Positions 26,736-34,430 of a DNA stretch of 36,167 nt are shown here, piece by piece. This DNA comes from Elusimicrobia bacterium RIFOXYA2_FULL_50_26. GTDB taxonomy: Bacteria; Elusimicrobiota; Endomicrobiia; Endomicrobiales; XYA2-FULL-47-53. Below the pieces are notes generated by a model. It had not been told where the DNA came from, did no database searches, and was given only the letters and a program-made list of their open reading frames with translations. Location: contig MGVF01000099.1 in assembly GCA_001800355.1 (NCBI GenBank), forward strand, positions 1 to 36,167, given 5' to 3'. Position 1 is the first letter of the stretch. Each line of letters begins with the position of its first letter. Both the position numbers and the translations under genes were made by a program.

Positions 26736-27504
26736 GGGAAAGTTCGCACTAGTTACCGGCGGCACGCACGGTATAGGCCGCAGCATCGCGCTGGCTCTTG
26801 CCGGGGAAGGATGCAACGTGGCGGTGTGTTCGCGCGATAAAAACCGCGTGGAGAATACCGTGCGCGAGATTAAAGAAAAAAACGTTGATGCCATAGGCGT
26901 AGCGGCGGACGTAACCGTTCCCGCGGACGTAACGAAAGTTATGGACACGATTATAAAAAACTGGAAAACCGTTCATATCCTTGTAAACAACGTCGGCGGA
27001 GGAGGAAGATGGGGACGTGAAATAGTGGAGGAAACCAAGCCGGAAGTCTGGCTCGAGGTTTACCAGAAAAATGCGCTGACGGCGGCGCAGTTTACTACAC
27101 TTGCCATACCGCATATGCGTAAGCAGAAATGGGGCAGGGTTGTAACCATCACATCCATATTCGGCAGAGAGGCCGGCGGCAGGCCATGGTTTGCCATGGC
27201 GAAATCGGCGCAAGGCGCCATGATGAAAGCCATGGCGCGCCAGCCTTACCTGGCAAGCGAAGGCATAACATTTAACAGCATCGCGCCCGGCGCCATCATG
27301 ATACCGGACACAGGATGGGAAAAAGTTAAAAATGAAAACCCGGCCGAGCTTGAAAATTTCATCAAGCAGGAACTGCCCCTTGGCAGGCTTGGAACGCCGG
27401 AAGAAGTGGCGCAGGTGGTTGTTTTCGCCTGTTCGGAAAACGCACGGCTGCTTAACGGGGCGTCCATACCCGTTGACGGCGGCCAGAGCAGGAGCATACT
27501 ATGA
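26719..27504 (+). CDS. Short-chain dehydrogenase family protein with FxxxK in place of YxxxK
   Basis: KFALVTGGTHGIGRSIALALA, NNVGGGGRWG, TITSIFGREAGGRPWFAMAKSAQGAM, C-terminal LNGASIPVDGGQSRSIL. Confidence 0.9.
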   Translation: MDLGIKGKFALVTGGTHGIGRSIALALAGEGCNVAVCSRDKNRVENTVREIKEKNVDAIGVAADVTVPADVTKVMDTIIKNWKTVHILVNNVGGGGRWGREIVEETKPEVWLEVYQKNALTAAQFTTLAIPHMRKQKWGRVVTITSIFGREAGGRPWFAMAKSAQGAMMKAMARQPYLASEGITFNSIAPGAIMIPDTGWEKVKNENPAELENFIKQELPLGRLGTPEEVAQVVVFACSENARLLNGASIPVDGGQSRSIL

Positions 27505-28163
27505 AAGTTTCGCTGATAATTTTTACATTAAATGAAATCGAAGGAATGAAAGCCGTCATGCCGCATATAAAAAAGGAATGGTATGACGAGCTTATAATAG
27601 TTGACGGCGGCTCCACCGACGGCACCATCGAGTACGCGCGCGACAACGGCTATTACCTGTTCGTGCAAAAAGGAAAAGACTCAGGCGCCGCTTTCACCGA
27701 ATCCGTAGAGAAAGCCACCGGCGATATAGTGATAATTTTCAGCCCGGACGGCAACTCACTGCCCGAAGCTATACCGCAGTTAGTCGAAAAAATCAAGGAA
27801 GGCTACGACCTTGTTATCGCATCCCGCTATCTTAACGGCGCAAAAAGTTACGACGACGACACGGTTACGGCTTTCGGCAACTGGATGTTTACAAGCCTCA
27901 CCAATTTATTGTTCGGAACACATTACACCGACACCCTTGTAATGTACCGCGCGTTCCGCAGGGAGATCGTCGCCAACTTGAACATCATAACCTCGACGCC
28001 ATGCTGGGGAAGCCTGATGCTGATGCGAGCGACAAAAAAGAAATTACGCATTACAGAAATTCCGGCGGATGAACCCGCGCGCATAGGCGGAGTGCGCAAG
28101 ATGAAACCGCTTAAAAACGGCACCTACGAACTGTACATGCTGCTAAAAGAATTTCTAACATAA
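27501..28163 (+). CDS. Glycosyltransferase family 2
   Basis: VSLIIFTLNEIEGMKAVMPHI, IIVDGGSTDGTIEYA, VIASRYLNGAKSYDDD. Confidence 0.9.
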   Translation: MKVSLIIFTLNEIEGMKAVMPHIKKEWYDELIIVDGGSTDGTIEYARDNGYYLFVQKGKDSGAAFTESVEKATGDIVIIFSPDGNSLPEAIPQLVEKIKEGYDLVIASRYLNGAKSYDDDTVTAFGNWMFTSLTNLLFGTHYTDTLVMYRAFRREIVANLNIITSTPCWGSLMLMRATKKKLRITEIPADEPARIGGVRKMKPLKNGTYELYMLLKEFLT

Positions 28164-28206
28164 CTCCCCTTCTCCCCGCCGGGGAGAAGGTTGGGATGAG
28201 GGGGAA
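28164..28206 (+). repeat. GC-rich palindromic repeat copy R4
   Basis: CTCCCCTTCTCCCCGCCGGGGAGAAGGTTGGGATGAGGGGGA directly after the GT2 stop codon. Confidence 0.9.
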
Positions 28207-28245
28207 TAAGCGAAGTGGCGAGGGAAACAAAGGAGACGTTTTACC

Positions 28246-29217
28246 ATGAAAAAAAAGGTTCTCGTGTGCGGGGCGACCGGTTTTATAGGCAGGAACGTTG
28301 CCGAGCGTTTAGCCCTCAGAAATGACCTTGAAGTTTACGGCACATATCTTAAGTCCGAGCCGCCCGACAACCCCCGAATAAAGATGATAAAGGCAGACCT
28401 CACGACGAGAGACGACGTCTCAAGAGTGGTAAAAGGCATGGACATCATCGTGCAGGCGGCCGCCACCACCTCCGGCGCAAAGGAGATAGTAAGCAAGCCC
28501 TATTACCACGTTACGGATAACGCGGTCATGAATTCGCTGTTGTTCCGCGCCGCATTCGAACACAAGGTCGGGCACGTTCTTTTTTTCAGTTGCACGGTAA
28601 TGTATCCTTCGGGCGACAAACCCATAAAGGAAACCGATTTCGACGCCAACAGGGAACTAAACAAAAATTATTTCGGCGTAGGCTGGACAAAGCTTTACAT
28701 TGAAAAGATGTGCGAGTTTTACTCCAGGATCGGCTCAACAAAATATACCGTCATGCGTCATTCCAATATTTACGGCCCGTACGATAAATACGACCTTGAG
28801 CGCTCGCACGTATTCGGCGCCACGGTAACGAAGGTTATGACGGCAAAAGGCGATAAAATAACTGTCTGGGGCAGCGGCGAGGAAGGAAGGGATCTTTTAT
28901 ACGTATCGGATCTTGTAAATTTTGTCGAGCTGGCCATGGAGAAACAGATAACGCCGTTTGAACTGTGCAATGTTGGCTGTGGAAACGCCGTTTCCGTAAC
29001 GGACATTGTAAAAAACATCATACGCCACTCGGGCAAAACACTGCGCCTGGAACACGACCTTACCAAGCCCCAGATAAAAACAACCCTGTGCCTTGACACC
29101 TCAAAGGCAAAAGCCCTGTTCGGATGGTCGCCAACCGTTTCGCTGGACGAGGGAATAGAAAAAACAATAAGCTGGTACAAGAATAACATTATAGCCGCAC
29201 CGGAGATGCCCCGATGA
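28246..29217 (+). CDS. NAD-dependent epimerase/dehydratase with non-canonical active-site motif
   Basis: VLVCGATGFIGRNVAERLA; VMRHSNIYGPYDKYD; VGWTKLYIEK at the expected YxxxK site; LFGWSPTVSLDEGIEKTISWYK. Confidence 0.88.
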   Translation: MKKKVLVCGATGFIGRNVAERLALRNDLEVYGTYLKSEPPDNPRIKMIKADLTTRDDVSRVVKGMDIIVQAAATTSGAKEIVSKPYYHVTDNAVMNSLLFRAAFEHKVGHVLFFSCTVMYPSGDKPIKETDFDANRELNKNYFGVGWTKLYIEKMCEFYSRIGSTKYTVMRHSNIYGPYDKYDLERSHVFGATVTKVMTAKGDKITVWGSGEEGRDLLYVSDLVNFVELAMEKQITPFELCNVGCGNAVSVTDIVKNIIRHSGKTLRLEHDLTKPQIKTTLCLDTSKAKALFGWSPTVSLDEGIEKTISWYKNNIIAAPEMPR

Positions 29218-30206
29218 TTATAACGCGAACACCGTTCCGCATATCGTTTTTCGGCGGGGGAACCGATTACCCTGCCTGGTTTAAAGAACACGGCGGGACT
29301 GTTCTTGCAACCACGATTGACAAGTACTGTTCCATAAGCCTGCGCTATCTGCCGCCGTTTTTTGAATACAGCTCGCGGATAGTCTGGTCGTTGACGGAAT
29401 GCGTCAAAGAGATAAACGACATCAAACACCCGTCGGTAAGAGAATGCCTGAAATACATGGGGATAAACAAGGGCGTCGAGGTTCATTACGATGCGGACCT
29501 GCCCGCGCGCACCGGGCTTGGCTCAAGCTCCTCTTTCACAGTCAGTTTCCTTCACAGCCTTTACGCCATCAAAGGAACAATCATTTCTAAAATGCAGCTT
29601 GCAAAAGAAGCTATTCACGTTGAGCAAAACCTTCTGAAAGAAAACGTGGGCTGCCAGGACCAGATACTTGCATCCTTCGGCGGCCTGAACCTTGTAGAGT
29701 TTAAGACGGAGAATGAATTCAGCATAAGCCCTTTAATTATCACGCCGGAACGCAAGAAGCTTTTTCACGACCACCTGCTTCTCCTGTTTACGGGATTTTC
29801 GCGCACAGCTTCGGAAATAGCCGGCGATGTTATAAAAAGTATGCCGGCAAAAAAACGCGAGTTCGGCGCAATGCAACAGATGGTGCAGGAAGGCATAAAT
29901 ATTCTTAACGGCGCATCCGACATCAACGATTTCGGCAAACTGCTGCACGAAAGCTGGCAAATCAAAAGGAGCCTGACTAACCGCATATCAAACCCCGTAA
30001 TAGACCGGATTTATGAGCGCGCGCTTGCAGCCGGGGCTACGGGCGGAAAGATACTCGGCGCGGGCGGCGGCGGCTTTTTATTGATTTTCGCGCGCCCTGA
30101 ACTGCACGAAAAAATTAAAACCGACCTTAAGGATTACCTTCACATACCGTTCGAGTTCGAAAACCTGGGCAGCCAGGTAATTTTCTATACGCCGGAAACG
30201 CATTGA
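29214..30206 (+). CDS. hddA: GHMP kinase, D-glycero-alpha-D-manno-heptose 7-phosphate kinase-like
   Basis: MIITRTPFRISFFGGGTDYPAWFKEHGGTVLATTIDKYC, RIVWSLTECVKEINDIKHPSVRECLKYMGI, LPARTGLGSSSSFTVSFLHSLYA, GGKILGAGGGGFLLIF. Confidence 0.82.
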   Translation: MIITRTPFRISFFGGGTDYPAWFKEHGGTVLATTIDKYCSISLRYLPPFFEYSSRIVWSLTECVKEINDIKHPSVRECLKYMGINKGVEVHYDADLPARTGLGSSSSFTVSFLHSLYAIKGTIISKMQLAKEAIHVEQNLLKENVGCQDQILASFGGLNLVEFKTENEFSISPLIITPERKKLFHDHLLLLFTGFSRTASEIAGDVIKSMPAKKREFGAMQQMVQEGINILNGASDINDFGKLLHESWQIKRSLTNRISNPVIDRIYERALAAGATGGKILGAGGGGFLLIFARPELHEKIKTDLKDYLHIPFEFENLGSQVIFYTPETH

Positions 30207-30216
30207 ATAAAATCAT

Positions 30217-30354
30217 GCCCCCTCACCCGCCGGGGCAAGGATTATACATAAGTTCCTTCTCCCCGACGGGGAGAAGGTAAGGATGAGGGGGAAGTCGTCG
30301 GGAACAGAATCTTTAGCTCCCCCTCACCTTAATCCTCTCCCCGCCGGGGAGAAG
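30217..30354. repeat. Cluster of GC-rich palindromic repeats R5a-c
   Basis: CCCCCTCACCCGCCGGGGCAAGG at 30217; CCTTCTCCCCGACGGGGAGAAGGTAAGGATGAGGGGGA about 30253-30292; CCCCCTCACCTTAATCCTCTCCCCGCCGGGGAGAAG about 30318-30354. Confidence 0.9.
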
Positions 30355-30375
30355 AAACGAGTCGGAGATTTTCAA

Positions 30376-31107
30376 GTGAAAAATATCTGTGCGCTGGTTC
30401 TTTGCGGGGGAAAAGGCAAACGTCTTCGCGCGGTTGTGCGTAACCGTCCCAAACCGATGGCATTGGTTAACGGCAAGCCGTTTCTTGATTACGTTTTGGA
30501 ACACGTCAAAAGCTGCGGAATAAAAGACATCGTGCTTTTAACCGGCTATAAATCCGGCATCATCCAAAATTATTACGCAAAAAACGGCGTGCGCATACTG
30601 AAGGAAAAAACACCTCTTGGCACCGCGGGCGCAATACGAAATGCCGCCCCGCATATCGGCTCGTACACGTTTTTTATTTTAAACGGCGACTCCCTGTGCA
30701 GGGCAGACCTTGGGAAAATGTTGAAGTTTCACCGCGTCAAAAAAGCAGGCGTTACCATCGCGCTTGCCAGGCAGAAGCAAGTGGCCGACTACGGCTCGGT
30801 TAAGCGCCAACCCTCTGGCAGGATAACCTCGTTTGCGGAAAAGAGAACGCAGGCGGCGCCGGGCATTGTGAATGCCGGCATATACCTGTTCGACAAGCGT
30901 ATCCTTTCGCGCATACCGGCCGGGAAAAAATATTCGCTGGAGTTGGACGTGTTCCCGAAAGTCAAAAACTGCTACGGCTACCTTTCAGGCCAGCCGCTTC
31001 TGGACATCGGGACACCCGAACGCCTCCAAAAGGCGCAAGCTTTTTTACTGTCTCGGTTGAAAAATGCCCCTCATCCCAACCTTCTCCCCAAAGGGGAGAA
31101 GGGGTAA
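30376..31107 (+). CDS. hddC: Sugar-1-phosphate nucleotidyltransferase, HddC-like
   Basis: ICALVLCGGKGKRLRAVVRNRPKPMALVNGKPFLDYVLEHV, GTAGAIRNAAPHIGSYTFFILNGDSL, GSVKRQPSGRITSFAEK. Likely GTG start at 30376; upstream track residues are repeat-encoded. C-terminal NAPHPNLLPKGEKG is also repeat-encoded. Confidence 0.78.
   Translation: MKNICALVLCGGKGKRLRAVVRNRPKPMALVNGKPFLDYVLEHVKSCGIKDIVLLTGYKSGIIQNYYAKNGVRILKEKTPLGTAGAIRNAAPHIGSYTFFILNGDSLCRADLGKMLKFHRVKKAGVTIALARQKQVADYGSVKRQPSGRITSFAEKRTQAAPGIVNAGIYLFDKRILSRIPAGKKYSLELDVFPKVKNCYGYLSGQPLLDIGTPERLQKAQAFLLSRLKNAPHPNLLPKGEKG
31066..31106. repeat. GC-rich palindromic repeat copy R6
   Basis: CCCCTCATCCCAACCTTCTCCCCAAAGGGGAGAAGGGG at the 3' end of the nucleotidyltransferase ORF. 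Confidence 0.88.
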
Positions 31108-31117
31108 GGACTTTATT

Positions 31118-32320
31118 ATGAAAAAAATCAGGTACCCTTTCGGAACTATTACCATCAACGATACGGCTAAAAAGCTTATTGGCGAGGCGCTCGACTCCAC
31201 CAGGGTTTCAGGCGGAAAACTGGTGCGCGAATTTGAAGAAAAGTTTGCGGCGCTCGTAGGTACAAAAGAGGCGGTTGCGGTCAGCTCCGGCACGGACGCC
31301 GATGCGCTTGCCATGGCCGTGCTTTATGACTTCGGCGCACAAAGAGGCGACGAGGTGATAGTGCCTGCGCTGTCATTCGTTGCTACGGGAAACGCCGTAT
31401 TGCAAGCCGGGTTTATACCGCGCTTCGTAGACATCCGGCGCGAAACGTTAAATATTGACCCCGCAAAAATAGAAGCGGCCATTACGCCAAAAACACGCGC
31501 CATCATGCCGGTGCACTTAATGGGCAAACCGGCTGAAATGGATGAAATACTTGCGATAGCGCGCAAGCACAAACTAACGGTAATTGAAGACGCGGCCGAG
31601 GCTCAAAGCGCGCGCTATAAGGGAAAAGAAATAGGCGCCATAGGCGACATGGCAGCCTTCAGCCTGTATATCGCGCACATTATTTCCACAGTAGAAGGCG
31701 GTATAGTTACTACAAATAACGAAGACTATGCCGAGATACTGCGCTCACTGCGCGCTCACGGGAGAGCCTGCAAATGTAAAACATGCCTGCTAAACACCGT
31801 CTCAAAATACTGCACAAAACGCTTCAAATATGATACCGACATCCGTTTCGTTTTCGAGCGCATCGGATTCTCGGCAAAGATGAACGAGCTGGAAGCCGCC
31901 GTGGGGCTTGGCTATCTTGAGATATACCCTCAGATTTATAAAAAGCGCCTGGAAAATTTCAATTACCTGCACGAGAAATTCGCCCGTTTCGAGCCTCTCT
32001 TAACAACCATCCACCCGTCAATGCACGATACAATGGCTCCTTACGCCTTTGCCGTTATGGTCGGGAGTAAGGCACGGTTTTCCAAAGACAAGCTGGTTGC
32101 CTATCTGGAAAAAAATGAGGTTGACACACGCAGCCTGTTCCAGTCCATGCCCACGCAATGCCGCGGATTTGAATTCCTGAATTACCCGAAAGACGCCTTC
32201 CCCGAAGCGGAATGGGTAAGCAAAAACGGCTTTCACATCGGCATCCACCAGGACATAGGAAAAGAGCATATTGATTACTTCATATATCTTTTGGAAAATT
32301 TCGTTAAAAATGAAGCATGA
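31118..32320 (+). CDS. DegT/DnrJ/EryC1/StrS-fold enzyme, candidate PMP-dependent sugar 3-dehydrase (E1/ColD-like)
   Basis: GGKLVREFEEKFAALVGTKEAVAVSSGTDADALAMAV, HLMGKPAEMDEI, IEDAAEAQSARYKGKEIGAIGDMAAFSLYIAHIISTVEGG; CKCKTCLLNTVSKYCTKRF. ATG 31118. Confidence 0.88.
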   Translation: MKKIRYPFGTITINDTAKKLIGEALDSTRVSGGKLVREFEEKFAALVGTKEAVAVSSGTDADALAMAVLYDFGAQRGDEVIVPALSFVATGNAVLQAGFIPRFVDIRRETLNIDPAKIEAAITPKTRAIMPVHLMGKPAEMDEILAIARKHKLTVIEDAAEAQSARYKGKEIGAIGDMAAFSLYIAHIISTVEGGIVTTNNEDYAEILRSLRAHGRACKCKTCLLNTVSKYCTKRFKYDTDIRFVFERIGFSAKMNELEAAVGLGYLEIYPQIYKKRLENFNYLHEKFARFEPLLTTIHPSMHDTMAPYAFAVMVGSKARFSKDKLVAYLEKNEVDTRSLFQSMPTQCRGFEFLNYPKDAFPEAEWVSKNGFHIGIHQDIGKEHIDYFIYLLENFVKNEA

Positions 32321-32325
32321 AAATT

Positions 32326-32413
32326 CCCCTCACCCTACCCTCTCCCCGACGGGGCGAGGGTTACAGCTTAAATCCTTCTCCCCGGCGGGGAGAAGGTAAG
32401 GATGAGGGGGAGT
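32326..32413. repeat. GC-rich palindromic repeat pair R7a/R7b
   Basis: CCCCTCACCCTACCCTCTCCCCGACGGGGCGAGGG then CCTTCTCCCCGGCGGGGAGAAGGTAAGGATGAGGGGGA. Confidence 0.9.
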
Positions 32414-32433
32414 TCCTGGAGCAAGGATTTTTT

Positions 32434-32562
32434 TTGAAAAAAACCGCGCTGATTATTCTCCTGCTTTACATTATGGTTGTGTACGCGGCCTACTACCACA
32501 ACGTGGCCGCTTACCCGGCCGTTAAAAAAATGTGCGCGCGCATAGCGGAGAAAATAAGATGA
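32434..32562 (+). CDS. Small single-TM protein (about 42 aa)
   Basis: TTG start after GCAAGGA: MKKTALIILLLYIMVVYAAYYHNVAAYPAVKKMCARIAEKIR. The longer track ORF from 32317 begins in repeat DNA. Confidence 0.4.
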   Translation: MKKTALIILLLYIMVVYAAYYHNVAAYPAVKKMCARIAEKIR

Positions 32563-34430
32563 TGGCACTGCATCTGGCTATAGCGGCGCTGCTGTTTCTA
32601 ACCGCCACGGCGGCAGGGAAACTTGTCCTTGCGCGCACCGGATTTAATTTTTATTCAAAGGATGAAGAACTTGCTTTTTCAGCGGCAACGGGTTTTGCCG
32701 GCTTATCCGTTTTTGCCATGATCACCGGCTTTGCCGGGCTGATATACCGTCCCATTTTTGCAGCCGCCCTTGCCGGAATTATCATAATCTCGCGCAGGCA
32801 GGTATTGGATATAACACGTTACCTGTTTAGCGGGGCCGCTGCACTGGTTCGCAATATCAAAACGCCGGGATATTCACCGTTTGAAAAATTATTGGCCGGC
32901 ATAATGCTCCTGGCTGCCTTGTTTAACCTTATATTCGCCTACGCTCCGCCTACGGATACAGATTCGCTTCTCTACCATCTAGGGATCCCCAAACTTTTTA
33001 TTGATTATCACAGGATAATCCATCTGCCTGAAAACTTTCTTTCATACATGCCTCTTTCCGGAGAAATGATTTATACATGGGGGCTTATTCTCGGCGGGGG
33101 GCTTACGGCAAAACTGGTTAGTTACCTCTTCACCATAATGTTTCCCGGAATGCTGCTTATTTTTACGCGGCAATATTTTGGCCGAAGAACCGCGCTGCTT
33201 GCCGGCGCGGCATTTTATCTTTCGCTTCCCGCGATCAACGCGGCCGGGGTGGCAAACGTGGATATAATGTATGCGTTTTTTGCCTTTGCCGCATTCTGGA
33301 GCATAATGAAATGGATTGAAACGCACAACCAGCGCTGGTGCCTTCTTAGCGCCGTCATGGCAGCTATAAGCTTTACCACAAAGCTCTCAAACGCCCCTCT
33401 TATTATATGCCTGGCTGTAACAGCCATACTATACGTGATGCGAAATAAAATGCCGGCACGCCTCGCGCTTAACGTGATCCTCGCATTTATGGTAATCCCT
33501 GCGCTCATTGCACTGCCGTGGTTTGTGCGCAATTTCATCCACACGGGCAATCCGTTTCCATTTTTTGACATTGCCGCATTCGGCATGAAACTCCACCCCA
33601 TGACTGCTATCAGCGGCAATTATTACAGCAAGCCGGTCGGTTTTGGCATCTCTGCAACAGCTTTGTCTTTTTTTCAAATTTTTCTCGGCAATCCCGTAAC
33701 AGCGGCAGGCCCGACGATAATAGTTTTTGCGCTACCCCTTATATTCTTAAGAAACGTTGATAAAAAGATACTCTTCATCGCCATATTCGCCACAGCAATT
33801 CTTGCAACCGTCTTTTTGATCCTGCCCTATGACAAAACCTGCGCCCGTTATCACTTTTTGGCAATTGCGCTTCTTTATATAGTCGCCGCTTACGGGTTTG
33901 AACGGTTGTCGGCGCTGCTGGATGCACGGCGTATTCTTGCCGCTATATTTTTGGCGCCGCTCATTTTCCCCGGCCTTGCGTTCAGTGCTTATTTTGGCGC
34001 AAAGCGCATACCGCTTCTTACCGGGCTGCAATCCCCAGGCCAATATATTCTCTCGGAATATGAATGGGGAAATGCCGAAGATCTTAAGATGATTGACTAT
34101 CTTAATAAAAACGTTTCCCGTAAAAGCCGTGTAATGTTCCCGGGATATTTTTTTGTTGATCCTTATTATTACTCCATGCGCGTCGTGGTAGCACAGCCGG
34201 AGTTGCTTGCACTTTCTGATATAAACGAGGTGTTAAATCGTCTAAGAAATGATAAAATAGATTACATCGTGATGCGAAAATATTACTACACGCCTTCCGA
34301 AAACGGAAGCTACTACGAAAACAACTATTCCAGCCGGCTTGACATGCGCTGGGAAATTGAAGATTACGTGCCGGCTTATTTTGAGAAAGAGCACGTGGAA
34401 GGCGCTGTAACTCTCTACAAAATAAAATGA
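32559..34430 (+). CDS. Polytopic GT-C type glycosyltransferase (ArnT/PMT-like)
   Basis: About 620 aa, many TM segments; YAPPTDTDSLLYHLGIPKLFIDYHRI; C-terminal soluble domain. Confidence 0.68.
   Translation: MMALHLAIAALLFLTATAAGKLVLARTGFNFYSKDEELAFSAATGFAGLSVFAMITGFAGLIYRPIFAAALAGIIIISRRQVLDITRYLFSGAAALVRNIKTPGYSPFEKLLAGIMLLAALFNLIFAYAPPTDTDSLLYHLGIPKLFIDYHRIIHLPENFLSYMPLSGEMIYTWGLILGGGLTAKLVSYLFTIMFPGMLLIFTRQYFGRRTALLAGAAFYLSLPAINAAGVANVDIMYAFFAFAAFWSIMKWIETHNQRWCLLSAVMAAISFTTKLSNAPLIICLAVTAILYVMRNKMPARLALNVILAFMVIPALIALPWFVRNFIHTGNPFPFFDIAAFGMKLHPMTAISGNYYSKPVGFGISATALSFFQIFLGNPVTAAGPTIIVFALPLIFLRNVDKKILFIAIFATAILATVFLILPYDKTCARYHFLAIALLYIVAAYGFERLSALLDARRILAAIFLAPLIFPGLAFSAYFGAKRIPLLTGLQSPGQYILSEYEWGNAEDLKMIDYLNKNVSRKSRVMFPGYFFVDPYYYSMRVVVAQPELLALSDINEVLNRLRNDKIDYIVMRKYYYTPSENGSYYENNYSSRLDMRWEIEDYVPAYFEKEHVEGAVTLYKIK

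Noticed and set aside
28770-29486. 238-aa minus-strand ORF opposite epimerase/hddA
   Set aside because: Shadow ORF; the + strand genes have clear family motifs.
30283-30375. N-terminal extension of the HddC-like protein (MRGKSSGTESLAPPHLNPLPAGEKKRVGDFQ)
   Set aside because: Encoded by repeat DNA; family N-terminus fits the GTG at 30376.
31118-32320. Ordinary sugar aminotransferase annotation
   Set aside because: PLP lysine position is His and an E1-like Cys cluster is present, so a dehydrase role fits better.
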